A stretch of 64,000 nt of DNA from Lineus longissimus (Eukaryota; Nemertea; Pilidiophora; Heteronemertea; Lineidae), in NCBI RefSeq assembly GCF_910592395.1, contig NC_088309.1:28088599-28152598 (forward strand). The letters are read 5' to 3'. Shown here one piece after another: positions 23,915 through 34,455 of this stretch. The translations under genes were made by a program, and so were the position numbers. Within the stretch, counting starts at the first letter, position 1. Each line of letters opens with the position of its first letter. A model generated the notes under the pieces. That model was not told the origin of the DNA and ran no database searches. It saw only the letters and a list, made by a program, of their open reading frames with translations.

Positions 23915-24514
23915 TTTCAAAGTTGGTTTTAGTGTTGGGTGTTGGGGGTTTCCCTTCTTAACACCAACATTGGAAACCTACCCTGAAGCCGTAATTTGTG
24001 CGCTGTGGCAGGCCCATGCAGCGACAACCTACAATACACCACACATACCAATCCACCACGCGCTCTGACTCTGTCAGGGCGGTGACAAACTGGCGTGTTT
24101 ACCGCCCCGTATTTCAACTCTTTAATACGATTTTAATCCGACGGTAGGCCAATTTACCACTCTGGCATGTCTGGTGTTTACTCATTTCGCAGTGGTTTTA
24201 CAACGCCAACACCGTTATGTTGTTTTCTATTTAAACTTGAGATAAATATTGTTATGCAACTAAGTTGGTTAAGGGTTTATAGAAAGTAAAAGTTATTAGT
24301 AACAACACAAAATGTTCAAAGAAACACGATCGCCCACTGCATATAGGCCTCACTACTGGTATAGGCCTTAGTCCAAAAGACAATATTATGTTCACTGCTG
24401 GGAAGGTGGTCGGTTATGACGTTGGCTCACCTGAGAGAATATCGACTCCAATGACAGAGGGAAAGCCAAGAAAGGAAGGAGCGACATTCGAACTTCTACT
24501 ACGGACGAGTTTCT

Positions 24515-24672
24515 GGTAAGTTTGATTTAAACAGAGTGCCAAGTTATCATCATAAGATTGAGTCCTTGGTCATTGTGGTAGGCCTGACAAGAGTCTGGCA
24601 AATGTACAACCAAATGCCGGCATCTCTATCAACCAGCATGAATAACAAATATTCCTCTTCTTTCCCCTTCAG
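24515..24672 (+). other. Probable 5' UTR intron of the glycosyltransferase gene
   Basis: A strong donor (GTAAGT after GAGTTTCTG) near 24515 and an acceptor (CCCCTTCAG) ending at 24672 bracket a short intron. It lies just upstream of the single coding exon. Confidence 0.5.
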
Positions 24673-24700
24673 CTATTTCCTGTGACCCACTCCATCCAAA

Positions 24701-25891
24701 ATGGTCAACCTGGCTGCCATAGCTTCAGTCTTCAAGAACACCTTACTGAAAAAGATACTCGTTGTGAGTACGTTAGTGTACATGGGCTTCCTAATGATCT
24801 ACCTACAACCCACGGCCATGAAGGTGGAAAAGAAAAAGGCTTTTGATAGATCAAATCCATCAGTGACATTACGGACGCTAAATCAGTATCTCGAAATTGA
24901 ACCCACTGCCAATAACAAGTTCAGAACATGGCCGCAACTGCTGGTTTACCATAATTTTGATCTTCACGTATATCACAGGATACTTGAGAATGACACGTCA
25001 GAGAAGATTCCCCACATCATTCACCAGACTTGGGCAACTCATAGCGTTCCGAACAGATTTGTACCTTTAGTCGAAAAGTGGCTGGTGAACCATAGAAAAT
25101 GGCAGTACTGGTTCTGGACGGACGAGGATGGAGATCGACTCGCTAAAGTCATGTTTCCAACCTTGTACCCACTGTACAGGAGATACGTGAAGAGCATCCA
25201 GAGAGTTGACGTGATGAAGTATATGATCCTTTTTGTTTTCGGAGGAGTGTTTGCTGATCTTGATCTCGAGAGTATCATTCCATTGGACCAACTGACGCGA
25301 CTCCATTTCAGCTTTATTGCACAGGAACCGGAATTACACTCAACCATCATTTGGAGGCGTCGGCGCATGCCAAGTAACGCGTTAATGGCGGCGAGGCCGT
25401 TGCATCCGTTTTTCAAACTGCTTCTGCAGAGCTTGGAGCACAGTTACTCTATCAATCCAGAGTACGAGGTCGCAAACATGACCGGACAGGAGCATATAAA
25501 TAAAGTTCTCCTAAAGTATGATGCTTGGATGAACGGAAGTCGTAATATTCAGGACACTGTTTACCTGGCTCCGCCTGCGCAGTTCATGCCTAATTTTGCC
25601 CCATATGCGTTGGATTCTATCAAAAGTGTGTGTAGAAAGCGTGGCAATGATGACAAGTTGATACATGTACCTTGCATAAAACTTTGGAAAAGTAGATTTA
25701 TTCCCAGAATTATACCCGGTGAAACTTACACAAGCCATCTCTGGTCCCATTCAAATTCGAACCCTACATTATTTTTAGACAAGAATAATACGAATCGTGT
25801 CGATAAGATCAGACCAAGTATGGGACAACGCGCAAATATTCAGTCTGTTCTCGATTTTGCTGAATCAAAATTTGAAAAGTTTGTGTGGTAA
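24701..25891 (+). CDS. Type II membrane DXD-motif glycosyltransferase, 396 residues
   Basis: A Golgi-type glycosyltransferase of the sugar-binding DXD superfamily (PF04488-like, OCH1/alpha-1,4-GT related) in one coding exon. Residues 18-36 form the signal anchor. The catalytic region begins with IPHIIHQTW (103-111), a hallmark of this superfamily, followed by WFWTDEDGD (137-145) and then RVDVMKYMILFVFGGVFADLD. The DLD at 186-188 is the metal and nucleotide-sugar binding motif. There are potential N-glycosylation sites (for example NDTS). These enzymes transfer hexoses onto glycans or glycolipids; donor and acceptor cannot be read from sequence. A leader exon and intron are likely upstream, and AATAAA at 26125 follows. 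Such intronless copies are commonly expanded in invertebrates. Confidence 0.88.
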   Translation: MVNLAAIASVFKNTLLKKILVVSTLVYMGFLMIYLQPTAMKVEKKKAFDRSNPSVTLRTLNQYLEIEPTANNKFRTWPQLLVYHNFDLHVYHRILENDTSEKIPHIIHQTWATHSVPNRFVPLVEKWLVNHRKWQYWFWTDEDGDRLAKVMFPTLYPLYRRYVKSIQRVDVMKYMILFVFGGVFADLDLESIIPLDQLTRLHFSFIAQEPELHSTIIWRRRRMPSNALMAARPLHPFFKLLLQSLEHSYSINPEYEVANMTGQEHINKVLLKYDAWMNGSRNIQDTVYLAPPAQFMPNFAPYALDSIKSVCRKRGNDDKLIHVPCIKLWKSRFIPRIIPGETYTSHLWSHSNSNPTLFLDKNNTNRVDKIRPSMGQRANIQSVLDFAESKFEKFVW

Positions 25892-26124
25892 TTCAACCCT
25901 AATGCAGTGCTGACCTGGATACAATGCTACCAATCAAATAGGTGAGTCACGTGACAGAATACGCATTGTAAGATGATCCGCAAAATGACCGTGATTAGGG
26001 ACAATGTGCTTATACCTGATGTCCCTATTATCCAGGTACTCGGTCAGTGGATAGGCCAAGCCTATTCGTGGATCTGGGATCTATTGATTTTCCTGGGTAT
26101 TATATACTTATGTTAAACCTGTTA

Positions 26125-26130
26125 TTAATA
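26125..26130 (+). terminator. Polyadenylation signal AATAAA of the glycosyltransferase
   Basis: Canonical AATAAA about 235 bp downstream of the stop codon on the same strand. Confidence 0.5.
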
Positions 26131-26322
26131 AAATAATCACTCTCCCTTTAAATCTGTTGTATATCTTTTCATTTCTGTGTTCAGTTCAATGGCCATTAGC
26201 ACGTACATAAGGCAAGTGTGTGCTTGTAAGATCTGATATCGTCCTCCATAGACGGATATGTACACATGCTTTTTGAAGTTACAGCGGTTGTAGTTCAATC
26301 ACACATGGTCCTATAACAGTAT

Positions 26323-26943
26323 TCATATGTAAGCCGTGACCATGTCCGTTTCTCCTCTCACGCCGCACCCAGCTTCACGTGTCTGTACTCGGGCTTCATT
26401 TCCCGGAGCGGCCTCTCCCATCGGGATATCGCTCACCGCCTTCACACCTCTCAATCCATCAAATATTGTCTTGGTTATGAGAGCTCGGGTGCTAAGAATA
26501 AGCACAATGGCTGCGATAACAAGTTGAATGGACCACATGGCCAGTGACATCTTGATGTTCAAAGAGATGACATGGGAATCTGGTCCCTGCTCCATGTGGA
26601 TGATCTGCTTGCCGAACACAAAGACTGAGAAACAAAAGCTTATCAGACCAAACAAGATTGCGAAGACAGTTAACACTGTTCGTAGAATCACGATGGGTTT
26701 CTTCATGCTTTTCCACGTAGTGAAGATGACTAGTCCACTGACGAGGTGATAGAGTCCGCACCAGATTCCCACTCCTACGAATGCCCACTCGTCCAACTGC
26801 AACAACAGTTTGGTCAATCCTAACGAAAAGCTAATGAATCCACACAGGAATAACCCCAGGCCGCAAACAGCTTTCGTCAGATGAGCTTCTAGCCTCTGTT
26901 TGACTTCCGTGTTGTCAGGTTTGTAAAGCTGCTTCCTGTCCAT
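26323..26943 (-). CDS. Four-pass membrane protein, MS4A/CD20-like architecture
   Basis: A 206-residue single-exon frame starting MDRKQLYKPDN. Four hydrophobic helices lie near residues 24-46, 52-75, 82-110 and 130-155, with cytoplasmic N and C termini. The second helix reads GIWCGLYHLVSGLVIF, close to the GIxxWG...SG pattern of MS4A/CD20 and TMEM176 proteins. The C-terminal 50 residues are polar and probably disordered. Family members are membrane adaptors or channel-associated proteins. The topology is solid but the family name is only suggested; other tetra-spanning families could look similar. No splice sites are needed for the frame. Confidence 0.65.
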   Translation of the reverse strand: MDRKQLYKPDNTEVKQRLEAHLTKAVCGLGLFLCGFISFSLGLTKLLLQLDEWAFVGVGIWCGLYHLVSGLVIFTTWKSMKKPIVILRTVLTVFAILFGLISFCFSVFVFGKQIIHMEQGPDSHVISLNIKMSLAMWSIQLVIAAIVLILSTRALITKTIFDGLRGVKAVSDIPMGEAAPGNEARVQTREAGCGVRGETDMVTAYI

Positions 26944-28082
26944 CTTGATTGCTGTTTCGTGATTGGCTTCTAAATATTAACTGCGGAGCTGTAACAAATA
27001 GTAAACACCATTGGATAAAAAGTTCGTACGTCGCTGAGTAATTTGAACTGCCGCTCCGGATTGGACTGGCCATGGATCTGCCAACAAAGTTGAAAAATGT
27101 CTTGTTAGCTGTAGAGTCATTTCGGCTCCTCCATCACTGGTCACGTTGACCTGATGGTGACCAACACAGATCAGATTATTAAAACTGTTTGATTAAAAAT
27201 ACGGACGAATTTGGGCTCAATTTACCTTTTACGAAGTGATCTTCCTGGCCGGCGCTTTGACCAGCTTACGAATGAAGAGTGGCATAGAAGACACTAGAAA
27301 TGAACCAATGCACAAACCCTTCGCCTACCACTTTATTTAGCTGACCAGAATAGGGCCTATCGACTGAAGGAATGCATGTAGGTGTGTATTCATAAACTAT
27401 AAGAATACACATGTTGACGGAAATAAGTGATCGGAGAAGGTCATTGGATTCGACGAAACAAAGAAACAGTCGCGCCTTGCAGTGACGACTTCTTTGTACC
27501 AACAAAGCAGAATCCAGGAATCCGAAATATTTCCCACCAAGTCTGTTTCTGGCGGATAAACCATTTTCAGAACAATTCACAGAGGAGAGATTGCACGGGG
27601 GCGGGGTGCATACCGCTCGACGAAACAGACGGTCGAACTTGGTGATCACAAACGCTACGGCTGGACAAGGTCCGGGACATGGTGTGCTTCACTGTTCAGA
27701 TTTCCATACTCGTTCACTGACACTGCTTTTGGCATCGTTGCGATGTCTAGGTGTCATGGTGGTGTGGCCATCACCTTTAAACATGAAAAACCTCGTCAGG
27801 ACTAACAACAACCTTTTACCCCAGGCTTGCAAGAACAAATCAATGAAAGCACCTTATATTTCTTACTTTTATTACCAACGTCTTTTTTTTCTGTGGAACG
27901 AACAACTTTTTTCCAAGATACATTGTAAGTACATGTATTAAGCTTTGTAAGCTTCGATACACCTCGCTGCCTCTGCAAGAATCTTTTTGTAGCAACAAAC
28001 CTAGTTACATTTGTTTTGAGGGGAGGAGGCGCGGTGTTATTGATGATGGCTGATACAGCTTTTGTTGTAGAGACTGTTTTTA
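26944..28082. other. Intergenic stretch and nicotinic receptor 3' UTR
   Basis: Holds the probable 3' UTR of the receptor; TTTATT at 27868-27873 is AATAAA on the minus strand, about 210 bp after the stop. Frames at 27266-27941 show no recognisable similarity. Confidence 0.4.
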
Positions 28083-30436
28083 TCAATCCTCGGTGACATG
28101 AGCTCCTGGTATCTGATCCTCCGACTCCATATTCGCCCTCTCATGAATATGAGGCATCACGATCAAAACAACCACTATGGTTACCACGGAAACAAACATA
28201 TAAACAATAAAAAGGAAGCTATCTATGACCTCTGCCACATAAGACCATTCATATTTTATTTGGCGCCGGATCTCCAGCGCCTTTTTTTTTAAATTCTCGC
28301 GGAATCTCGCCTCGGAATCCTCGGGATCCTCTTGATCACCAAGGAGACCAACACGGGATAACCGGCTGCCTGCTTCTGTGTTCATTGTTGAGAGCCTGTC
28401 ATCCAAGGTCGCGGACAGTCTCTCATATTGGTCGTCTGGTAAAGTACTATTCACACTCGTCCTATCATCATCCTCCTCTTCCGGTCTTGTAATCATGACT
28501 GTCGGCAAGCACCTATCAGGACGCTGGAATTTGGTGCACGTGATCTTCCCGAGGACCTTTTTGCAAATGTCAAGAACCTTTCGCGGGACCTGTGGAGGTC
28601 GTTTTCTCTCGCCTCGTTTCTTAAGGTTCATGATACATGTGGCCATGATGAGAGACACAGAGTTCATGGTCATTACCATGGTCAGGAAGATACCTAGGAC
28701 AAGAGGCAATGGAAACAATCAATGTCGTGATATGTAAAGTATGATAATTATCATTTAAGATGATTTAGATTAAGATATCAAACTTGACATCCCCGGTATG
28801 GCAGCACTGCCTCTGGACTTCTCTACCTCTGGCGAACGTAGACATCCCCATTCACACGTCTGGGAGTGTTATCTCCAGAGGTGGATGTGACAAAGAGTGT
28901 GATTGGGCAATGGTATCCTTTACCCAAAAATAACCACCAATACCAGCCATTATGTCACCTACCTACGAGTGGTGTCGCATTGGATTCTGGGATGTTGTCA
29001 GCAATGAGCATCTGAAGGAAATAAATGGCCAGGAAGACTGTCATCCCAATGGCGATCTTTTCCCCACAATCACAGGGGAGTAGGAAGCTGGACATGGTCA
29101 GGATACACAGCAGGATGCTGGGAGCAATCACAGTATACGTGTAATACAGCGCCTTCCGCCGGATCTTGATTTTCAAGTGAAGCTGGTGATACGGTTCCGG
29201 GCAGCAATCAAAGTTCAAGGTCACGCGATTGACCTGGACTATCAAAAGGTCAAACTCGCTGTTCTCAACGTACTTTTTTAAGTCAACCTGTTTTGTCCTT
29301 TTCGTAAGATCTAACTGGTAGCCGTCATAAATCCATGAGCCGAACTTTATTTGGCAGAGTTGGTAGTCAAAGGGGAAGTAGAGAACGCGAACCACGCATG
29401 CGCTCTTGATGATCATCGGTACCGTCCATCTTATCTTGCCGTTTGAGCTGACCAGTGCTTTACTTCCGTTGACGTTGACGAAACCAGTCATTCCCTCGTC
29501 AGCGCTGGAATAAAGAATAAACATCGATAATAAACATTCGTGTACCAACCTTTTGTACTCTCCAACGCCACTTTGCCAATTAACGGTTGCTTTGCAAGCC
29601 AATACGGCAGATGGCGTTCGGTCAACGAAACGTTTTTCGTGATTCCGATTCGCCACTTACTTATTGAAGATATAGACGTCAGGCAGCCACAGATCCGTGG
29701 CAGGTATTACAGTCTTGTTGATGCCTTCATAATCTCGTGGATCCCAGTTTAGATTATAATCCTTCCAATCCTGAAAAAGAAACGTTCTGTCCAAACAGTC
29801 GTGGAAATGGTACACGAGGTTGTCGACGTTTCAGATGAGATTGGACATTTCCATCCTTAGTCGTAGAGGGAGTTGACAAAAGTCCCAAACACCAAGTCAT
29901 CAAGATAAAAACACCCAGCGCTTTAGTATTTAAGAAAATAGTGGTCGGTAACCCCCATCCGTGTTTGATTGAAGCTGGTGAAAATGGTTTCGACGAGTAA
30001 CGCATGTTGACACCTTTTCGTCGGTAAGCGTGTGTGATCGCTTGGAATCCTAACTCACCTGATACACCCATAGACTTGTTGTGAGTATCTGATTCTTCTC
30101 ATCCTGAAATAGTAACAGAGAGTATGAATTCAACACGACAATATATCTTTTCAGAAGAATAAACTGAATTCGTTTGACTATCGTGGAATGGGCTACTTTA
30201 AAACTGTCACCCATGGATCATGCCATTATCGAGATCGACTAAAATGCCCAACGGGCAATAATATGATAGTGACTGTACATGACCTACCAGGTCCATGATT
30301 TGGTTCAAGGCCACGGCGAAGTTGACCTTGACACTGGTGTTGGCGTTGAGGACAGGTCGCGAGTTGCGGTCATATGTCTCCATCAGGTCCCAGAACAACC
30401 GCTTCTCGGGATTCATCTGGTCGGTCAGCACAGAAT
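28083..30436 (-). CDS. Nicotinic-acetylcholine-receptor-like alpha-type subunit, first exon missing
   Basis: A ligand-gated cation channel subunit. Exons in order: 30436-30288, 30103-30059, 29770-29661, 29504-28963, 28693-28083, phases 0, 0, 2, 1. Visible are DEKNQILTTSLWVYQ, WLPDVYIFN (loop A), the Cys loop CVVRVLYFPFDYQLC, FGSW (loop B) and vicinal cysteines DCCPEPY (loop C), which mark an alpha-type agonist face. GEK before M2 fits cation selectivity. M2 (IAIGMTVFLAIYFLQ) keeps Leu at 9' but has bulky Tyr and Phe at 12' and 13'. M3 and an intracellular loop of about 120 residues precede M4 (SFLFIVYMFVSVVTIVVVL). The signal-peptide exon was not found; the first visible exon begins in phase 1 at SVLTDQMNPEKRL. 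Muscle, neuronal or chemosensory role cannot be told. Confidence 0.9.
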
Positions 30437-31070
30437 CTGGAATGACATTGTGATAAAGTCGTGAAGAATCAAGAAAGACGATTGGTTATGTGTACTGAGA
30501 TGGTTGCTTAGAGTTGAGTTGTAGCTTCTTCTTCATCATCTTCAGCCTTCGCTCTGCACTCTCCAGAGTATATTCTCCCACAGAGCTTGAGCTGTATTTG
30601 AGGCGGGCGACATATGTTCAGTAATCATTCGCCGCTTGGTACAAACACGGACGTGTAGGATGTGCTATAGATCTGTGGTCATGAGCGGCGTAGAACAGGC
30701 CATTCAACGAGTTAAAAACCCAAACCGCAATTCTAAAATCCAATCAAGGATTCTTTTAAAATACAATTCTGTAACCAAGGCGACGGTAATGAAACGCGAT
30801 GGATTTTCCATGAATATTAAGATCTTCCACATCTATGACATCTACCGCAGGAGGCTGCGTTCCTGTTGTAATCAACGGAAGACAATGAGACGGGAGAGCG
30901 CCAGAGATGTTGTGTTTTATTGATCTCTGAGTCATCGGAAATAAGGTTTTCACCAGCAACAGTTCAAGAACCTGATAACGGTCAAATCAAAATACCTGAT
31001 ACCACGAGTATACATGTAGTATAGAGCCTGGTTGTTCAAATCAAGCTTCAGGAATTGATACCAAACTGGA

Positions 31071-31198
31071 GGTATTGGTTGCCTCACCCAGCACCGCGTG
31101 GGTGGAGCAATCTGTAAGTCAAAACCAAGGAGTCTCGCCGTTGTTTTGTGTAAAATGGCAGCTCTACCAGAGCGACGTTTGGTGAGGCAACAAATACC
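31071..31198. mobile_element. Small terminal-inverted-repeat element (128 bp)
   Basis: Ends read GGTATTGGTTGCCTCACC on the left and the complement of GGTATTTGTTGCCTCACC on the right, an 18-bp inverted repeat with one mismatch. The interior is non-coding. A MITE-like element is the simplest reading. Confidence 0.6.
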
Positions 31199-32920
31199 GA
31201 CAGTGAGTGATCAAATTCTGGTCTAAAACACCTCACACTAAACATTGAGATGTCATCCAACTGCTTTTTTTACCACTTCCGTGTTTTTACCAACCCAAGC
31301 AGTTGCAAGATAAGATTAAGCCAAGTCTGTGACCTTCACACATGTATATTACTGGGCCCAGAACACAAACCGTCGTCTCATGATGTACTCGATCTTGGGT
31401 CAAATTGACTGTGCGTAATGAAATGAATGAATCCTGATTGCTAATCAATGAGCCGCAATGATTTCAGTCCTAATCAATATTCGACCAGCGTCTACATGAA
31501 CTAAATGATGGCCAAGATAGAGTGGTTGAGTACATCTATGCCGGCAGTCAAATGCAACGATCGTAGACAAGCAGACTGCGGGTTTCGCAAAATGACACGA
31601 CAGATGTAGTGGACAAGAGAGGCGGGGACGCAAATTAACGAAGAATGAAAAGCGCAACATTTTGCTTGAAAGCTTGATAGCGACAGCCACTTGGTACAAT
31701 TCCTTCTTGGTTATTGATTACGTGTGTTTACTGATGAGTATCGTTCTCCTGGCGGTTACAAGCCTCTCAGGAAGTAGACTTCAGCTCAGAACGTATAATC
31801 AAGGCAAATCGATGATGACAGAAAATTGCATTGGCGAATCCTCGATTTTATAACGATAAGTCAGCGATGACCTTAGCCATCGTTTGCTCAGACCTTACCG
31901 GAGAGGGACAGTTTTCCATTAGGCGACTCCATTACCTCGGCCATTGCTTTGGATCTAAGGGTCGGTGATTACTGGAGCAATTGATATCATGACCATAATG
32001 GGATTATAAGACCGGTGGAGGGGTCGTGCTCACCTCGTATCCCGATACGTGAGACCATGAAGAGGCAGACCTGCGCACCTGATATGTCATTATAAAGTTC
32101 AAAGCTGTCCTTGTCACTAAAGGTCGTTCATGAAGAAGGCCATTGCATCTGTCTATAGAACTAGATGACAGGTAACGAACAGTTAAACAAAACAATAGGA
32201 GCAGAGACTGACTAATAAAACAAGGAATTGCCTCTGATGGCATCACATCATCTAGAATTGAATCATCAGATCAGACGGTATGGTTTTTGTTGAAGGTACA
32301 CACCGCAAACAGAATATCGAAAGATCCGGTGGCGTGTTTCATTCTGATGATGTAGCGGCAGACGCAGCCTGGGAGGCTTGATTACTGCGCAAAGGAAGCT
32401 GGAGAATTCTTATAAGGGAGGTTCGCCGTGACTCGAGTCTTAAACGTCGTCTGCTTTTCAATATACAAAATGTACAAATCATCTTCCTGGTCAACTGAAT
32501 CCCACACTCAAACTGTCCCTTCAAATCACGTGCACGGAGCTATTTAGATACGATCGCCGTGTGCATGCTTACTTCTGACTCCAAAAGAATCGACTCCGAT
32601 CTTAATTCAAATTCGCCATTGCCGACATCATCGGCGCCAAAATCTGACTATTTCTTTTGACCCCGTTGACCTCGCCTCTAAAACATTTTTGAGAAAGCCA
32701 TTCAAACATTAAAATCAACTACGAACATTATCTTTTATATCACCGAGCTATATAAATACGATATATCAAGAAAAATCTGTCGCAATATTGAATTAAACGA
32801 TTAGCTCGGAACTATTTGCACCGACTTAATCTTCCGCCAGCGTGACCTCGTCGCAATCATGGCGCTTTTTCAATATGGCGACGACTTGAACAACGAAAAT
32901 CTCAGTCTGACATCAAAGCC

Positions 32921-32997
32921 TCGATGGCCGCGGCGGTTAGACGGTTGCACTGTGGATTGGATGGTCATGGGGTCGAACCCCGGCGATCTATTTTTTT
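32921..32997 (+). repeat. tRNA-derived Pol III unit (SINE-like or tRNA relic)
   Basis: TGGCCGCGGCGG at 32925 resembles a Pol III A box as found in tRNA-Ser or Leu D arms, and GGGGTCGAACCCC near 32969-32981 resembles a B box with one base missing from the T loop. A run of seven T follows at 32991, as in Pol III terminators. A full cloverleaf does not form, so it is not a working tRNA. Confidence 0.5.
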
Positions 32998-34387
32998 CGT
33001 GTTTTTAAAAAATATTTTCTTGTTATTATTCATTCATGTAAGTTTATCAGGCGCGGATCGAAGCGGGTACACCAGACGCACGGCTCCTAATTGATGTCAC
33101 CTTTATTAAATTGACCACTGATGAAATTTTGGAACACACCTGTCCAGGAATTTTGATGAGAAATGCAGTGTACGCTCCCTCTTCTTCCAGTTCCTAGATT
33201 CGCCGGCCCTCTTATACCATCATCTTATACCATTATGAATAAGTAATGTATTGAGACACACCGAGACGCCATCGGGACATTGCTATGGCATGGCTTGAGT
33301 GCTCCGTTATGGGATTAACTCCCTGTATTGCCATTCAAGTTGAACTCGGTGTTAAGAGATCATCTACCACACTATCCCCGGAATTGCCAGGGTACTTGAC
33401 CCTTGTTGTGTGAAGATGAAGACACTAAAGTCTCAAGTAGACTTGCTGTGACTCTGATTGAAGAGTGCGATGTCACCCGCAAGCCTCCCGAGATCCTTGT
33501 CCTCGTCTATCATTAGAAGTGACAATGCTAGGGGTGACATTAGGCGGGATCGATTCAATAGGTACAAGCTGTAGCCAGTTGTTTTGCCAAAAGACGGTGG
33601 CTCATGAGAGAGAAATGCGCCACTGGCATCTACAGATCAGCATCAGTGTTGTGACCATCAATGTTTGAACCAAGTGATGAATTGGATAAGAAACTAGCAG
33701 TTAATGAGCGCGCAGAAGCCCTGCCGTGATCAATTCATGTACACACGATGGCAATACCTTGTTCTTTAAAGCTGACTGATCAAATATAGGCTGCCGTTTG
33801 CTATTCTTCGAGTATAAGTTTCCAGTTTCCTGCAGAAGATGATCCACATCACGAACAGTGCCAATTGCTGGGCTTTGGCCATACTCGGGAATGTATAGTT
33901 GACCCGTCAGCTTTAGCAGAATGATTTTGAAGAAACATTGCATTAATGTACACAACAGGACTATTCCTTGGCGTGAAACCAATTCTCATAAAATGGGTAT
34001 AGTTTCGATGCACTGTCCATTGTTCCAAGGTACTTAGCAGATTTTAACAGTTAACTCTTGAATTAATTTGTCATTAATTGCTTGACCTCTGTCATTTACT
34101 GCTGCTTCCCTTCGATGAAACTATGCTAACGACCATTCCGTATCAATAATAGCCCTCTGCTCACCAGAAAGCTTTTAGGGCCGGCTGTCATCTTCAGGGG
34201 TTTGATTAGACCAGCCATTCTCCATTAGAGCATCTTAACACACTAATGCTTCGAGCAGCAACATTGAAACAGCAAGCTTGGCGCATTTACCTGGCTTCGA
34301 GTGAGCGTTACTAACTGTTAAATACAGGTTGCTAATGCAGGCTCATAGCAAGGAAAGAACGAAATAAGTACAGAAACATCAAGCTGC

Positions 34388-34455
34388 CTTGACTGGGATT
34401 TGAACTACATATCTTTGTATCGCCGGTCGACTGCTTCACCAGTTGAGTTAAGGAT
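34388..34455 (-). repeat. tRNA-related sequence, minus strand
   Basis: On the minus strand the region reads CCTTAACTCAACTGGTGAAG (D-arm-like, A box) and later TAGTTCAAATCCCAG (B box). The two ends, CCTTAAC and GTCAAGG, pair at six of seven positions like an acceptor stem. The anticodon and T stems are poor. Probably a tRNA-derived SINE or tRNA pseudogene. Confidence 0.4.

Noticed and set aside
28955-29656. 233-codon frame with its own ATG
   Set aside because: The N-terminal part is intron read-through ahead of the nicotinic exon that begins at 29504.
32004-32246. Signal-peptide exon of the nicotinic subunit
   Set aside because: The hydrophobic start is suggestive, but no donor in the needed phase 1 was convincing, so it was not added to the gene model.
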